A DNA stretch of 41,161 nt from Spirosoma spitsbergense DSM 19989 (GTDB lineage Bacteria > Bacteroidota > Bacteroidia > Cytophagales > Spirosomataceae): the NCBI RefSeq assembly GCF_000374085.1, contig NZ_KB893585.1, positions 1 through 41,161 on the forward strand, given 5' to 3'. Made by a program: the position numbers and the translations under genes. Of the stretch, positions 8,150 to 16,443 are shown piece after piece. Every line of letters begins with the position of its first letter. The first letter of the stretch is position 1. The notes beneath the pieces were generated by a model. That model was not told the origin of the DNA. It did no database searches and saw nothing but the letters and a program-made list of their open reading frames with translations.

Positions 8150-8302
8150 CAGCAATTCCCACTTTGGAAAAAATGCGCTAAAGAATGACCACCAAATAGA
8201 TGCTTTTATGAGAACACCCGCATCAAAACGGCCTGTTTCTTTCAAAATTAAGTCGTTTCACAGGTCAAAAAAGAGCCCAAAAAGCCAAAGTGGGAATTGC
8301 TG
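8150..8302. repeat. 18-bp perfect inverted repeat around a 117-nt spacer
   Basis: CAGCAATTCCCACTTTGG at 8150-8167 is the exact reverse complement of 8285-8302. The pair ends 21 nt before the Rpn-type gene. No open frame of note lies in between. It may be a small non-autonomous element or the leader structure of the following gene. Confidence 0.85.
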
Positions 8303-8323
8303 AATTTAGAGTAAATTTGACTC

Positions 8324-9208
8324 ATGGACTTGTACAACGACAACGAGCGGTTTATTTCTCTCGTCTCCGATTATGGCTTCAAAGCCACCTTTGGCAACGA
8401 ATCCGATACCCGGTTTTTGCGAAAGGCATTACAGGCACTCATTAACTCGCCCGTGGCTATTGAGCAGGTAACGTTTATTCAAAACGAAATTAAGGGCGTG
8501 ACACGTGACAGCCGAAGCGGGATTTATGACCTATTTTGCGAAGACGAAAGGGGAAATGAGTTCATCGTAGAAATGCAGTTGAGCGAGTATCCAGAGTTTA
8601 TTCAACGTATGAAATTCTATGCGTTTTACCGGCTCAACACCCTGATTCGGAAAGGAGACTACCAGTTTGACAACCTGCCCAAAATCTACTGTATCGGCAT
8701 TTTGGCGGTTAGTATTTTTACACACGTTGCTGACTACCAAAACGTTGCTGTGCTTAAAAATCAGAACAACGAACTGATAGACGAGCAAATGACGTTTATT
8801 ACCGTAGAGTTAGATAAGTTCAAAAAGGGGATGAGCGAGGTTGAAAATGACCTTGACAAACTGATCTATACGATGAAAACCATACATGAAGTAAGTGAGC
8901 CAACGCAGTTTCCCCAGTTCTGGAATGAGGAATGGCTACGGGTGGCGATTCAGGAGTTGGACAAGCGGGCTTTCACGCCCGAGCAGCGATTGAGTTATGA
9001 AATGACCATTTCGGCTAACGCGCTGGCGGTCAAGAATGAAAACAAGAAAATTGAGGCAGCTAAGGAGGCAGAGAATTTGGCTGTAAAGACAGAAGCCATT
9101 ACGAAAGCTCTCAATCGAGGAAAACTTTCACTCGAAGAGATAGCAGAAGATAACGGCGTTTCGATTGATTTTGTGCTTGGAGTTCAACAGCGAATAACTG
9201 GTAGTTAA
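8324..9208 (+). CDS. Rpn-type PD-(D/E)XK nuclease/transposase-like protein, copy 1
   Basis: 294 residues. It opens with SDYGFKATFGNESDTRFL, a hallmark of the PD-(D/E)XK family that includes Rpn recombination-promoting nucleases and PDDEXK_2 proteins. The active site is visible as Asp in SRSGIYDLFC and the E-x-Q of FIVEMQL. The C-terminus has a charged helix and a small helix-turn-helix-like end (GKLSLEEIAEDNGVSIDFVL). Rpn relatives cut DNA and raise RecA-independent recombination; some have been proposed to act in phage defence. A paralogue lies on the other strand at 39767-40636. It lies in the accessory stretch after an 18-bp inverted repeat. Confidence 0.85.
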   Translation: MDLYNDNERFISLVSDYGFKATFGNESDTRFLRKALQALINSPVAIEQVTFIQNEIKGVTRDSRSGIYDLFCEDERGNEFIVEMQLSEYPEFIQRMKFYAFYRLNTLIRKGDYQFDNLPKIYCIGILAVSIFTHVADYQNVAVLKNQNNELIDEQMTFITVELDKFKKGMSEVENDLDKLIYTMKTIHEVSEPTQFPQFWNEEWLRVAIQELDKRAFTPEQRLSYEMTISANALAVKNENKKIEAAKEAENLAVKTEAITKALNRGKLSLEEIAEDNGVSIDFVLGVQQRITGS

Positions 9209-9477
9209 AATAGCACTGCCAGTTTCTTGGCGACAGGCAGCAGGCCGCAAGGTCAGCGTTGACAGCCGAACCGGCCATGTGTGTAAAGGCTCGTTCCTCG
9301 CCATCAGCACATGGAGTCGTTGGGTGTTCGCTGTTTATGTATTCGTTCAGCGGGTTGTGGTCGACAGGTTGTAGGCTGCAGAGGTTGGCTTCTTTGCTTG
9401 TTCGGCAAGTTTCGGCTGACACGAGAACCGCCCCGGTTGGGTAGGTTTGGACAATCAGATAACTACCATTATATAAA
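9209..9477. other. Gap with two copies of a ~30-nt repeat
   Basis: No gene seen. A related sequence starts at 9232 (GACAGGCAGCAGGCCGCAAGG) and 9363 (GACAGGTTGTAGGCTGCAGAGG), and a shortened third copy starts at 10191 in the next gap. The gap is markedly GC-richer than the genes around it. Confidence 0.5.
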
Positions 9478-10047
9478 ATGACTTTTCGTGATCTCGGAGA
9501 CGCATATCTCAATTTGCTTCATGATTCGGCCCTCGCAGAGTTACTTTTAGAAACGGCTGATGTTCCGTTTCATAGGCGTACTTACATCAGAACCATCTTC
9601 GCTAGCATTGAAGGTTGCGTCTGGATTATGAAGCAGGTATGCTTGTACGCTGAAAAATCACCAGATGCCCCCGAAATGCCCATAAGCGAATACTTGCTCT
9701 TATCCGAGACTGAGTATTCACTTAAGAGTAATGGAGACATTAGAGAACAGGCCAGGTTTCTGTCTTTGAATGACAATTTGCAGTTTGTAACGAAGGTTGT
9801 CAATTATAGGCACAGTGCGGGTATTGAATTAGGCGTGGGTACAAAGGCATGGCAAAACTTTCAAGATGCTATCAAGATTCGTAATCGCATTACTCATCCC
9901 AAAAGCAGCGATGATGTTACTATAACTGATACCGAAATGCAACTTTGTATAGGAGTAAGTCATTGGTTTAATGGCTTGACCAAAACGTTTCTCACACGTC
10001 TACTGAAAAATGCAGGCATTGATCCTATAAATGAACACGTTAGTTAA
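9478..10047 (+). CDS. HEPN-like protein with an R-x4-H motif
   Basis: 189 residues, largely helical, no signal peptide. The sequence IRNRITHPK near residue 145 fits the R-x4-6-H signature of HEPN domains, in which Arg and His form an RNA-cleaving active site and usually sit at a dimer interface. The upstream region (LLHDSALAELLLETADVPF... RTIFASIEG) fits the long helices that precede it. HEPN proteins act in toxin-antitoxin, abortive-infection and other defence systems. That this one cuts RNA is inferred from the motif alone. Its base composition (AT-rich, many AAG, ATT, TTG codons) differs from the core genes. It lies between the Rpn-type gene and an unknown gene, all on the plus strand but spaced by 230-270 bp, so they may not be one operon. 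Confidence 0.55.
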   Translation: MTFRDLGDAYLNLLHDSALAELLLETADVPFHRRTYIRTIFASIEGCVWIMKQVCLYAEKSPDAPEMPISEYLLLSETEYSLKSNGDIREQARFLSLNDNLQFVTKVVNYRHSAGIELGVGTKAWQNFQDAIKIRNRITHPKSSDDVTITDTEMQLCIGVSHWFNGLTKTFLTRLLKNAGIDPINEHVS

Positions 10048-10065
10048 GGCAGGTTTCCGGCGATA

Positions 10066-10127
10066 GGATGCCCGCCCCGAAGGAAGGCTTCAGCCCATCC
10101 GGCAGGGGGTGTAAACGAAGGGCATCC
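10066..10127. repeat. GC-rich imperfect palindrome
   Basis: GGATGCCC (10066-10073) and GGGCATCC (10120-10127) pair around a GC-rich inner part that holds further short self-complementary runs (GAAGGCTTC). It may be a terminator for the HEPN-like gene or part of a repeat. Confidence 0.45.
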
Positions 10128-10280
10128 GTGTGTTTTGTTAAGTCATGTAGGCGTTAAGTATTCCAGTAATTGTGTGTTGGAATCACTGCTGACAGGTCGC
10201 AGAGGTTAGATTTTGAGGTTCCGGGCGACATTCCAAACGCCATGAAACAGTAGGGGAAATCGTATACCAAAAGTCTAACG

Positions 10281-10775
10281 ATGGGACAGTATAAAGTAAA
10301 ATCGACAAACTCCAGAAACTTCAGTTTGACAAACGGTAATTCCCCGATTGGCGAATTGGCTTATGCGAAATGGTATTCGTTTGACGCTGAAATACAACTG
10401 GCAGACAATTCGACGTATCAATTTGAGCCAACAGGATTTTGGGAATCAAAAATTGAATTGAAAAAAGCCGAGAACGTGCTGTTAGGTTTTAGAATGGGTT
10501 GGAACGGTATTGTTATCAGGACAAATTTCAACGGAAATGAGCACAATTATCTGTTAAAAACGAAAAGCCTTCTCAGTAGTAAATTTATACTTATCGACGC
10601 AGCGGAAAGTGAGTTGCTGGTAGTTGACACTGATTTTGTATGGAGTAAGTTGAGATTTGACTATACAATTGACACGTCAACGGAATTTGACCGCACAGAA
10701 AATAAAGAGATTATGATGCTGACTATTTTACACTGTATAAATTACTATCTAACGATTATTGCAGCAGCCGCTTAA
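10281..10775 (+). CDS. Unknown protein, beta-rich, possibly tubby/LURP-one-like
   Basis: 164 residues, no signal peptide. Alternating strands and turns dominate: IGELAYAKWYSFDAEIQLAD, YQFEPTGFWESKIELKK, VLLGFRMGWNGIVIRTNF, then SKFILIDAAESELLVV. It ends in a hydrophobic helix (IMMLTILHCINYYLTIIAAAA). The pattern resembles the LURP-one/tubby-like barrel of conserved Bacteroidota proteins, but I cannot place it firmly. AT-rich composition matches the HEPN-like gene before it and contrasts with katG after it, suggesting transfer. It ends 36 nt before a strong convergent terminator. Confidence 0.6.
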   Translation: MGQYKVKSTNSRNFSLTNGNSPIGELAYAKWYSFDAEIQLADNSTYQFEPTGFWESKIELKKAENVLLGFRMGWNGIVIRTNFNGNEHNYLLKTKSLLSSKFILIDAAESELLVVDTDFVWSKLRFDYTIDTSTEFDRTENKEIMMLTILHCINYYLTIIAAAA

Positions 10776-10810
10776 ACGGTCGTATGCTAGAGCCGATTGT
10801 TGGAGTAGAT

Positions 10811-10857
10811 AAAGAAGAGGTCCGGTACCATTCCTGATGGTACCGGACCTCTTCTTT
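10811..10857. terminator. Strong bidirectional terminator
   Basis: A 21-bp perfect stem (10811-10831 with 10837-10857, loop TCCTG) carries an AAAGAAGAGG/CCTCTTCTTT base that supplies a T-rich end on each strand. It separates the unknown plus-strand gene from katG. Confidence 0.9.
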
Positions 10858-10881
10858 TTGACTTCTCTATTAAGGAGAATA

Positions 10882-13179
10882 TTATTCGTCTTTCACGTCG
10901 TAGCGGTCAAGCATCATGACCTTGTCCCAGGCCGCCACGAAATCGTGAACGAAGCGTTTTTGCGCGTCGTCGGCGCCGTAGACTTCAGCGATGTTACGTA
11001 GCTGGGAATTCGAACCGAAAATCAGGTCGCAGCGGGTGGCGGTGTACTTGGTAACGCCACTGCTCCGCTCCTTAATGTTGAACAGCATGTCGCTACCCGC
11101 CTGGGGAACCCACACATAATCCATGTTGGTCAGCACCTGGAAGAAATCATTCGTTAGCTGGCCCGGGCGCTCCGTAAAGACACCGTGCTTCGAGTAATCA
11201 AAATTCTGATCCAGCACGCGAAGTCCACCAACCAGTACGGTCCACTCGGGAGCCGTCAGTGTCAAGAGCTGGGCACGGTCCAGGAAGATACGCTCGGGAG
11301 CAACGCGGTAGCCTACCCGGTCATTATGGTAGTTCTTGAACCCGTCCGATACCGGCTTGAGCCAATCGAAACTTTCTTCGTCGGTCAACTCCGGCGTCGT
11401 GTCGACCCGGCCCGGTGTGAAGGGGACGTTAACGTCAATACCCGCATCACGAGCCGCTTTCTCAACCGCTACACAGCCGCCCAGCACGATCAGATCAGCC
11501 AGCGACACTTTTTTGTTGCCAAACTGTCCGCTTGCAAAATCGCTCTGAATGCCCCGGAGGGTTTGCAGAACGTGGTTCAGTTCGTCGGGGCGGTTCATTT
11601 CCCAGGTGTTTTGCGGGTCCAGTGCAATGCGGGCCCCGTTAGCGCCACCGCGCTTATCGGTATCGCGATAGATCGAAGCTGCCGACCAGGCTGCCGAAAC
11701 CAGCGCCGAAACGGTCAGGCCACTGTTCAGGATATGCTGCTTCAGGGTAGCCACGTTATCACCGTCGATCAGTTCATAATCCCGGTCCGGTCTTGGATCC
11801 TGCCAGATCATATCTACTGCCGGTACTTCCGGGCCCAGATAGCGTTCTTTCGGCCCCATATCCCGGTGCGTCAGTTTATACCAGGCCCGCGAGAAAGCAT
11901 CCGTAAAATAATCGAAGTCGCTCAGGAATTTCTGGCATATCTCATTATACGCCGGGTCTACCTTGAGGGCGATGTCGGAAGTCATCATCATCAGGTCGTT
12001 CATCTGACCAGGTATGTGGGCGTCCGGTGTTTTGGGCGCACTGGGATCAATGGGCGTCCACTGGGTTGCACCGGCAGGACTCGTGATCTTCTTCCAGTCG
12101 AATTTGAACAGGTTTTCCAGGTAATGATTGTCCCATTGGGTAGGGCTTGGCGTCCAGGATCCTTCAATACCGTTGGTCATGGTGTTGACACCGTTACCGG
12201 AACCAACCGGGTTATGCCAGCCAAAACCCTGCGCGTGGATAGGGGAGGCTTCCGGCGCGGCACCAATCTTATCCGGCGCTACCATGCCGTGGCTCTTACC
12301 GAATGCGTGTCCGCCGGCAATCAGCGCTACTGTTTCTTCATCGCCCATGGCCATCCGTGCGAACGATTCGCGGATTTCGCGGGCCGAATCATGTGGGTCA
12401 GCATTACCCGCCGGCCCTTCCGGATTCACATAAATCAACGCCTGGTGGGTAGCGCCCAGTGGATTTTCCAGGTCCCAAATGGTCTCTTTAGGGTCACCAA
12501 CCCAGCGCAAATTATTATTGACCATTTCGTCGGGATGCCCCTTGTGGTCGGTGGATGCCGGAACCTCGTCAACGGGTTTACCGCCCCAGAATTCGGGTCC
12601 CCAGTACGTACTGCGGTCGGGTTCCCACGCATCCCGGCGTCCGCCACCAAAGCCAAAGGTGGGGAAATTCATGATTTCCAGCGAGCAGTTACCAGCCAGC
12701 ACGATCAGGTCAGCCCAGGACAACGACGCACCGTATTTTTTCTTGATGGGCCACAGCAGCCGACGGGACTTGTCGGTATTGCCGTTATCCCACCAGGAGT
12801 TGATGGGGGCAAAGCGCTGCATGGCCTGCCCGGCACCCCCCCGGCCATCGGCAATACGGTACGTACCGGCTGAGTGCCAGGCCATCCGAATCATCTGCGG
12901 GCCGTAATTATCGTAATCGGCCGGCCACCACTCTTTAGAAGTGACGAGTAACTCCTTGATGTCCTGCTTCAGTTGCGGAAAATCAATTTTATTGAACAGT
13001 TCTTTGTAGTTCTCGTCACTGAGGGGATTTGCCGCGGGCTGTTCCTGATGAAGTAACTCTACCTGCAGGCGGTTAGGCCACCAGTCATCAATTTGAGGAG
13101 CCGTTCCCAGTGCACCCCCTACGCGGGTACCTCTGAATGGGCATTTTTCAAGACTTTCCGGATTATCAAATGATTTCAT
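10882..13179 (-). CDS. katG: Catalase-peroxidase
   Basis: 765 residues, full length for the bifunctional class I haem enzyme that destroys hydrogen peroxide. The distal pocket is present as Arg98, Trp101 and His102 ([19 protein letters not shown]). The proximal haem ligand lies in [12 protein letters not shown], and IYVNPEGP supplies the tyrosine of the Met-Tyr-Trp adduct. The second, haem-free domain ends in [19 protein letters not shown]. The ATG at 13179 has no rival. It is a single-gene unit with a strong terminator on its 3' side. The region upstream (13180-13315) has no obvious operator. High codon bias toward GGC/GTC/CCG contrasts with the small AT-rich genes downstream. Confidence 0.98.
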   Translation of the reverse strand: MKSFDNPESLEKCPFRGTRVGGALGTAPQIDDWWPNRLQVELLHQEQPAANPLSDENYKELFNKIDFPQLKQDIKELLVTSKEWWPADYDNYGPQMIRMAWHSAGTYRIADGRGGAGQAMQRFAPINSWWDNGNTDKSRRLLWPIKKKYGASLSWADLIVLAGNCSLEIMNFPTFGFGGGRRDAWEPDRSTYWGPEFWGGKPVDEVPASTDHKGHPDEMVNNNLRWVGDPKETIWDLENPLGATHQALIYVNPEGPAGNADPHDSAREIRESFARMAMGDEETVALIAGGHAFGKSHGMVAPDKIGAAPEASPIHAQGFGWHNPVGSGNGVNTMTNGIEGSWTPSPTQWDNHYLENLFKFDWKKITSPAGATQWTPIDPSAPKTPDAHIPGQMNDLMMMTSDIALKVDPAYNEICQKFLSDFDYFTDAFSRAWYKLTHRDMGPKERYLGPEVPAVDMIWQDPRPDRDYELIDGDNVATLKQHILNSGLTVSALVSAAWSAASIYRDTDKRGGANGARIALDPQNTWEMNRPDELNHVLQTLRGIQSDFASGQFGNKKVSLADLIVLGGCVAVEKAARDAGIDVNVPFTPGRVDTTPELTDEESFDWLKPVSDGFKNYHNDRVGYRVAPERIFLDRAQLLTLTAPEWTVLVGGLRVLDQNFDYSKHGVFTERPGQLTNDFFQVLTNMDYVWVPQAGSDMLFNIKERSSGVTKYTATRCDLIFGSNSQLRNIAEVYGADDAQKRFVHDFVAAWDKVMMLDRYDVKDE

Positions 13180-13315
13180 TCTAAATTTATAGTTGAGTTA
13201 AAAATGTATTTGAACGATTAAACGATTATTAGTATTCGCATGCGGTAGAAGAAGGCTTACCCGGTTGCCAGTAGTTTCTCCCTTCGTCGACGTCTTACCC
13301 GGCGTAGTCTCCCGG

Positions 13316-13793
13316 CTACGTTGCTGTGTTATCCGGTCTCTGACCGGCTCGTATACCATCGAGACACGTAAGTAAGTCAATCTCAGTCATTGCCTGACGA
13401 CCACCATAAGTGCGGCCGCTTGCGTACAGATATTCCTGCGGCTCTTCCACCTACACCCTGCTCGTACTGAGTTATCGTGGCTATATACACATCAACTTTT
13501 GTTTGATGAACTTGTTTCTGATAAGTTCTACAGCATGGTCTTCATACGTCCAGAATTGATACAAGGCTTTACGAATAGGGCGTTGAGCCGCAAATTCAAA
13601 CCGCTTTAACAGCCATTCTTTGCGGCTTTCCGTTTTACAGTGAATGATTTTTTTTAGGATTTGACTCGCCGTGAATTTTTTAAAGTCCCGCAACCCATCA
13701 AAAAGGTTTTCGCGACCAGCACGCACCATCAGGGATACGTGATTACTCATACTAACGTACCCATACACTTCCAGCCCTTTTTGCTCACGGCAT
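13316..13793 (-). pseudogene. REP-associated tyrosine transposase (Y1/TnpA-REP), broken
   Basis: Read on the minus strand, a fragment begins after a TAA near 13793 (EQKGLEVYGYVSMSNHV) and runs to 13481 through RDFKKFTASQIL and ESRKEWLLKRFEF, which are hallmarks of the Y1 HUH transposases linked to REP repeats. It stops at QKLMCI where relatives read QKLxYIHNNPV. The missing C-terminus continues in another frame from 13450 to the stop at 13316 (VEEPQEYLYASGRTYGGRQA, then MTEIDLLTCLDGIRAG). The family HUH site is reduced to NHVSLM, lacking the second histidine. The first ~50 residues are also absent. It is therefore a dead, frameshifted copy with part of the middle lost. Confidence 0.85.
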
Positions 13794-13841
13794 TATATCG
13801 GACTACTTATTGGTCCGTGAATTAATCTGTAAAGAGGTGTC

Positions 13842-13870
13842 AGTTCTAACCTTTTTCAAAGGTTAGAACT
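13842..13870. repeat. 13-bp perfect hairpin near the broken transposase
   Basis: AGTTCTAACCTTT (13842-13854) pairs with 13858-13870 around a TTC loop. It sits just upstream of the REP-transposase remnant on its strand. There is no T-tract, so a terminator is less likely than an element end or REP-like hairpin. Confidence 0.7.
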
Positions 13871-13939
13871 TTGTCAAAGATGGTAATTGGCCAGCTATGA
13901 AGACTTTATTCACGGATCAATAGTTACAAGAGCGCGGTA

Positions 13940-14129
13940 GATGCTGCGGCTTCAAAACCAACTCTGTCCGCTTCAATAGTAACGAAAACCCCGGTAATAC
14001 ATCCAAATCGCGGACGTATTACCGGTGTTGCCCATCCACAAACTTCCCGACGTAAACGAATCGTTCCGATAAATCAGCCAACTGGAAACTTGCCGGTACT
14101 GCGATCTTAAAGGGTTTTGCAGCCGGTAA
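13940..14129 (+). pseudogene. Decayed second copy of the AddB-type nuclease 3' end
   Basis: Translation gives GFKTNSVRFNSNENPGN, matching GFKTNPVRFDSNDDPDQ near the end of the gene at 5022-8102. After a damaged middle part it gives LPDVNESFR, a stop, and LETCRYCDLKGFCSR followed by TAA at 14127-14129. The last part matches LETCQYCDFKGICGR and keeps all three clustered Fe-S cysteines. Both the reading-frame break and the in-frame TAA show it is not functional. Upstream coding sequence is absent. Either a displaced original 3' end or the last piece of a lost paralogue. Confidence 0.85.
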
Positions 14130-14192
14130 GGTAGTTAATAGGATATTGCCAAGAATTTTACGGGACGGTAAGTATTAAAGCGACGAAATCCG

Positions 14193-14511
14193 ATGGAATG
14201 GTGGAGTCAGGTGCAGGAGTGGTTTTTTAACCTGGGCAAACAGTACGGCGTGAACCCGATTATTTTTGGGAGTATCTACGTGGGGGGCCATTCCCTTTTT
14301 CCTGCTTTCGCTGAGTTGGCTCATCCGTCGGCTACGCCAGAAAAAATCCATCGTTGTCCCACTACTGCTTACGGGTTTCTTCTTTATATCCGCTTACCTC
14401 TACCTGATCATTGTCGGCAAGAACATACCCGTTTGGGTATACGGTATCATTGCGGCTCTGGTTGGATACGGAGCGTTCTCGGCCTATCAGAAAGTGCAGA
14501 AAAAACGGTGA
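14193..14511 (+). pseudogene. Small membrane protein, frameshifted at a run of six G
   Basis: The frame from the ATG at 14193 reads MEWWSQVQEWFFNLGKQYGV up to IYVGG, then leaves the coding path. The frame that ends at 14511 continues it as AIPFFLLSLSWLIRRLRQKK and carries further membrane segments (VVPLLLTGFFFISAYLYLII, VWVYGIIAALVGYGAFSAY). Dropping one G from the run at 14282-14287 joins both parts into a ~105-residue protein with three or four membrane helices. Function unknown. The break may be a sequencing slip, a true mutation, or a slippery tract. A short protein could also start at the ATG at 14266. The good preservation of both parts argues that any mutation is recent. Confidence 0.75.
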
Positions 14512-14514
14512 GGG

Positions 14515-16308
14515 TTACAACGCCAGTTCTTTCTCCGTCACGATGGTTAAAACCTCCGGGTCTTTGAGCCGTACGGACAGGCCCAGCGTTTTGGGTACTT
14601 CGTAGTGGAAATAGAACTTCATGGTGTGCAGCTTACCTTCGTAAAAAGCGAGTTCGTCGCCCTGCGGGTTTTGGGTGAGCAGCGTTTCCTGCGCCACCAC
14701 GGCCTGCTTGAGCCACTGCCACGCCACCACGACAATCCCGAAAAATTCCAGGAATAAGGTAGCGTCGGACAAATACCGTTCAATATCGCCCTGCATCGCA
14801 TGGGGCATCAGACTTTTCATTACGTCCTGCACCCGGTCCATTTCGTCCGATAGTTGCTCGGCGTAGCGTTTCAGGTCGTTGTGGGTGCTGGCCTGGGCAA
14901 TGGTATGTTTCATTTCGGCAAACAGCAACTGCGGGGCCTTGCCACCTTTCATGGTCATTTTGCGCCCCAGCAAATCCTGCGCCTGGATGCCGGTGGTACC
15001 TTCGTAAATGGGCGTAATGCGAATGTCGCGGTAGAGCTGCTCCACCGGGAAATCTTCTGTAAAGCCGTACCCGCCAAACGTCTGCAAGCTCTGGCTGACG
15101 GACTGAACCCCCATTTCGGAGGGGTACGATTTCGCCACGGGCATCAGTAAATCGAGCAGTAAAAACGCATTCTCTTTCTCCTCGCCCTCGGCTACCTGAC
15201 TAATGTCGTACAGCCGGGCCGCTTCAATCAACAGGGATAAAGAGCCCTCCGTTACGGCTTTCTGGAACAACAGCATCCGGCGCACGTCGGGGTGGTTGAT
15301 AATGGCCGTCTGGGGGGCGTCGAGTTGCCCCTTCTGGTTCAGTCGCCGACTTTGCGGGCGTTCTTTCGCGTATTCCAGCGCTGCGTGATAAGCCGCCGTG
15401 GCGATGGCTGCCGCCGTCATGCCCACACCAATACGGGCCTCGTTCATCATCTGGAACATGTAAGGCAACCCCTGATGCGGCTCCCCCACCAGGTAGCCGA
15501 TAGTGTCGTCATTGGACCCCATCGTGAGGTGCATGGCGGGTACGCCTTTCTGACCCATTTTGTGATATACTCCGGTGGAAGTCACATCGTTGGGCTGCCC
15601 ATCCAGCCGGTACTTGGGCACCACAAACAGCGATATGCCTTTCGTTCCCTTCGGTGCTCCGTCGATGCGGGCCAGCATGAGGTGGATGATATTGTCGGTG
15701 GCATCATGGTCGCCCGCCGAGATAAACACTTTCTGGCCTCTGATTTTGTATGATCCATCGAGTTGGGGCGTGGCCGATGTGGTCACGTCCGACAGGGACG
15801 AGCCAGCCTGTGGTTCCGTAAGGGCCATGGTGCCCTGCCATTTGCCATTCAGCATATTGGGCACGTACGTGTCGATGAGTTCGGGGCTACCAAAGGAGGT
15901 GATAAGGTGAGCCGCCCCCGATGTCAGACCAATAAACATCATCCCATTGTTAGCCGCCATCAGAATAAACCCGATGCACGCGCTGATCATTTCGGGGAGT
16001 TGCTGACCGCCCTGTTCAAACGGAAATCCCGCTCCGATAATCCCGGCCTCACCCACCGCTTTCAGGTACTCTTTCACCCTGGGATGTACCGTTACCTGCC
16101 CGTTTTTCAGTTCAGGTTGGTTCCGGTCCACGTCTTTCAAATACGGGTGCATCAGCGTATCGGCAATATAGGTTGCCGAGTCGAGCACGAGGTTGAACGT
16201 TTCGCGGTCGTGGGCATTAAAATACGCGTATTTGGTGAGTTCTTCGGCTTTGAATACTTCGTGAAGCAGGAAGTGAAGATTACGTTTGCTGAAATAAGTG
16301 GTTGCCAT
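14515..16308 (-). CDS. Acyl-CoA dehydrogenase, long (~600 aa) type
   Basis: 597 residues, FAD enzyme that oxidises acyl-CoA to enoyl-CoA. The N-terminal helical domain leads to MALTEPQAGSSLSDVTTSAT, the flavin-contact signature of the family, and to GYGFTEDFPVEQLYRD followed by IYEGTTGIQAQDLLGRK, where the Glu of YEGT is the likely catalytic base. The extra C-terminal domain after about residue 450 is that of the long subfamily that includes DmdC-like and FadE-like enzymes of unclear chain-length preference. Its stop lies 3 nt from the convergent small membrane-protein gene. The next gene upstream on its strand is the DctA-type symporter, 135 bp away. Confidence 0.92.
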   Translation of the reverse strand: MATTYFSKRNLHFLLHEVFKAEELTKYAYFNAHDRETFNLVLDSATYIADTLMHPYLKDVDRNQPELKNGQVTVHPRVKEYLKAVGEAGIIGAGFPFEQGGQQLPEMISACIGFILMAANNGMMFIGLTSGAAHLITSFGSPELIDTYVPNMLNGKWQGTMALTEPQAGSSLSDVTTSATPQLDGSYKIRGQKVFISAGDHDATDNIIHLMLARIDGAPKGTKGISLFVVPKYRLDGQPNDVTSTGVYHKMGQKGVPAMHLTMGSNDDTIGYLVGEPHQGLPYMFQMMNEARIGVGMTAAAIATAAYHAALEYAKERPQSRRLNQKGQLDAPQTAIINHPDVRRMLLFQKAVTEGSLSLLIEAARLYDISQVAEGEEKENAFLLLDLLMPVAKSYPSEMGVQSVSQSLQTFGGYGFTEDFPVEQLYRDIRITPIYEGTTGIQAQDLLGRKMTMKGGKAPQLLFAEMKHTIAQASTHNDLKRYAEQLSDEMDRVQDVMKSLMPHAMQGDIERYLSDATLFLEFFGIVVVAWQWLKQAVVAQETLLTQNPQGDELAFYEGKLHTMKFYFHYEVPKTLGLSVRLKDPEVLTIVTEKELAL

Positions 16309-16443
16309 AGCGGGGCGTGCGTTATAAGAGTTGGGGGTAATGACCAGCGATTGAGTAAAGTTAACACTTGGCGGGGTAACGATAAAATGAGCCGGCCTAT
16401 TCGTGTCGGGAATGCATTTTGTTGACCGGACGGGGGTGGTTTC

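Noticed and set aside
9209..10280. Integron-type attC sites between the small accessory genes
   Set aside because: A GTCTAAC at 10274-10280 fits one half-site, but no partner GTTRRRY lies at the right distance and no integrase is present.
11185..12873. A 562-codon open frame on the plus strand opposite katG
   Set aside because: It is the exact antisense of strongly coding katG sequence, shows no family motif, and is the usual mirror of a GC-rich gene.
13198..13380. A 60-codon minus-strand frame upstream of katG
   Set aside because: It overlaps, in another frame, the C-terminal remnant of the REP-associated transposase, which explains the open stretch.
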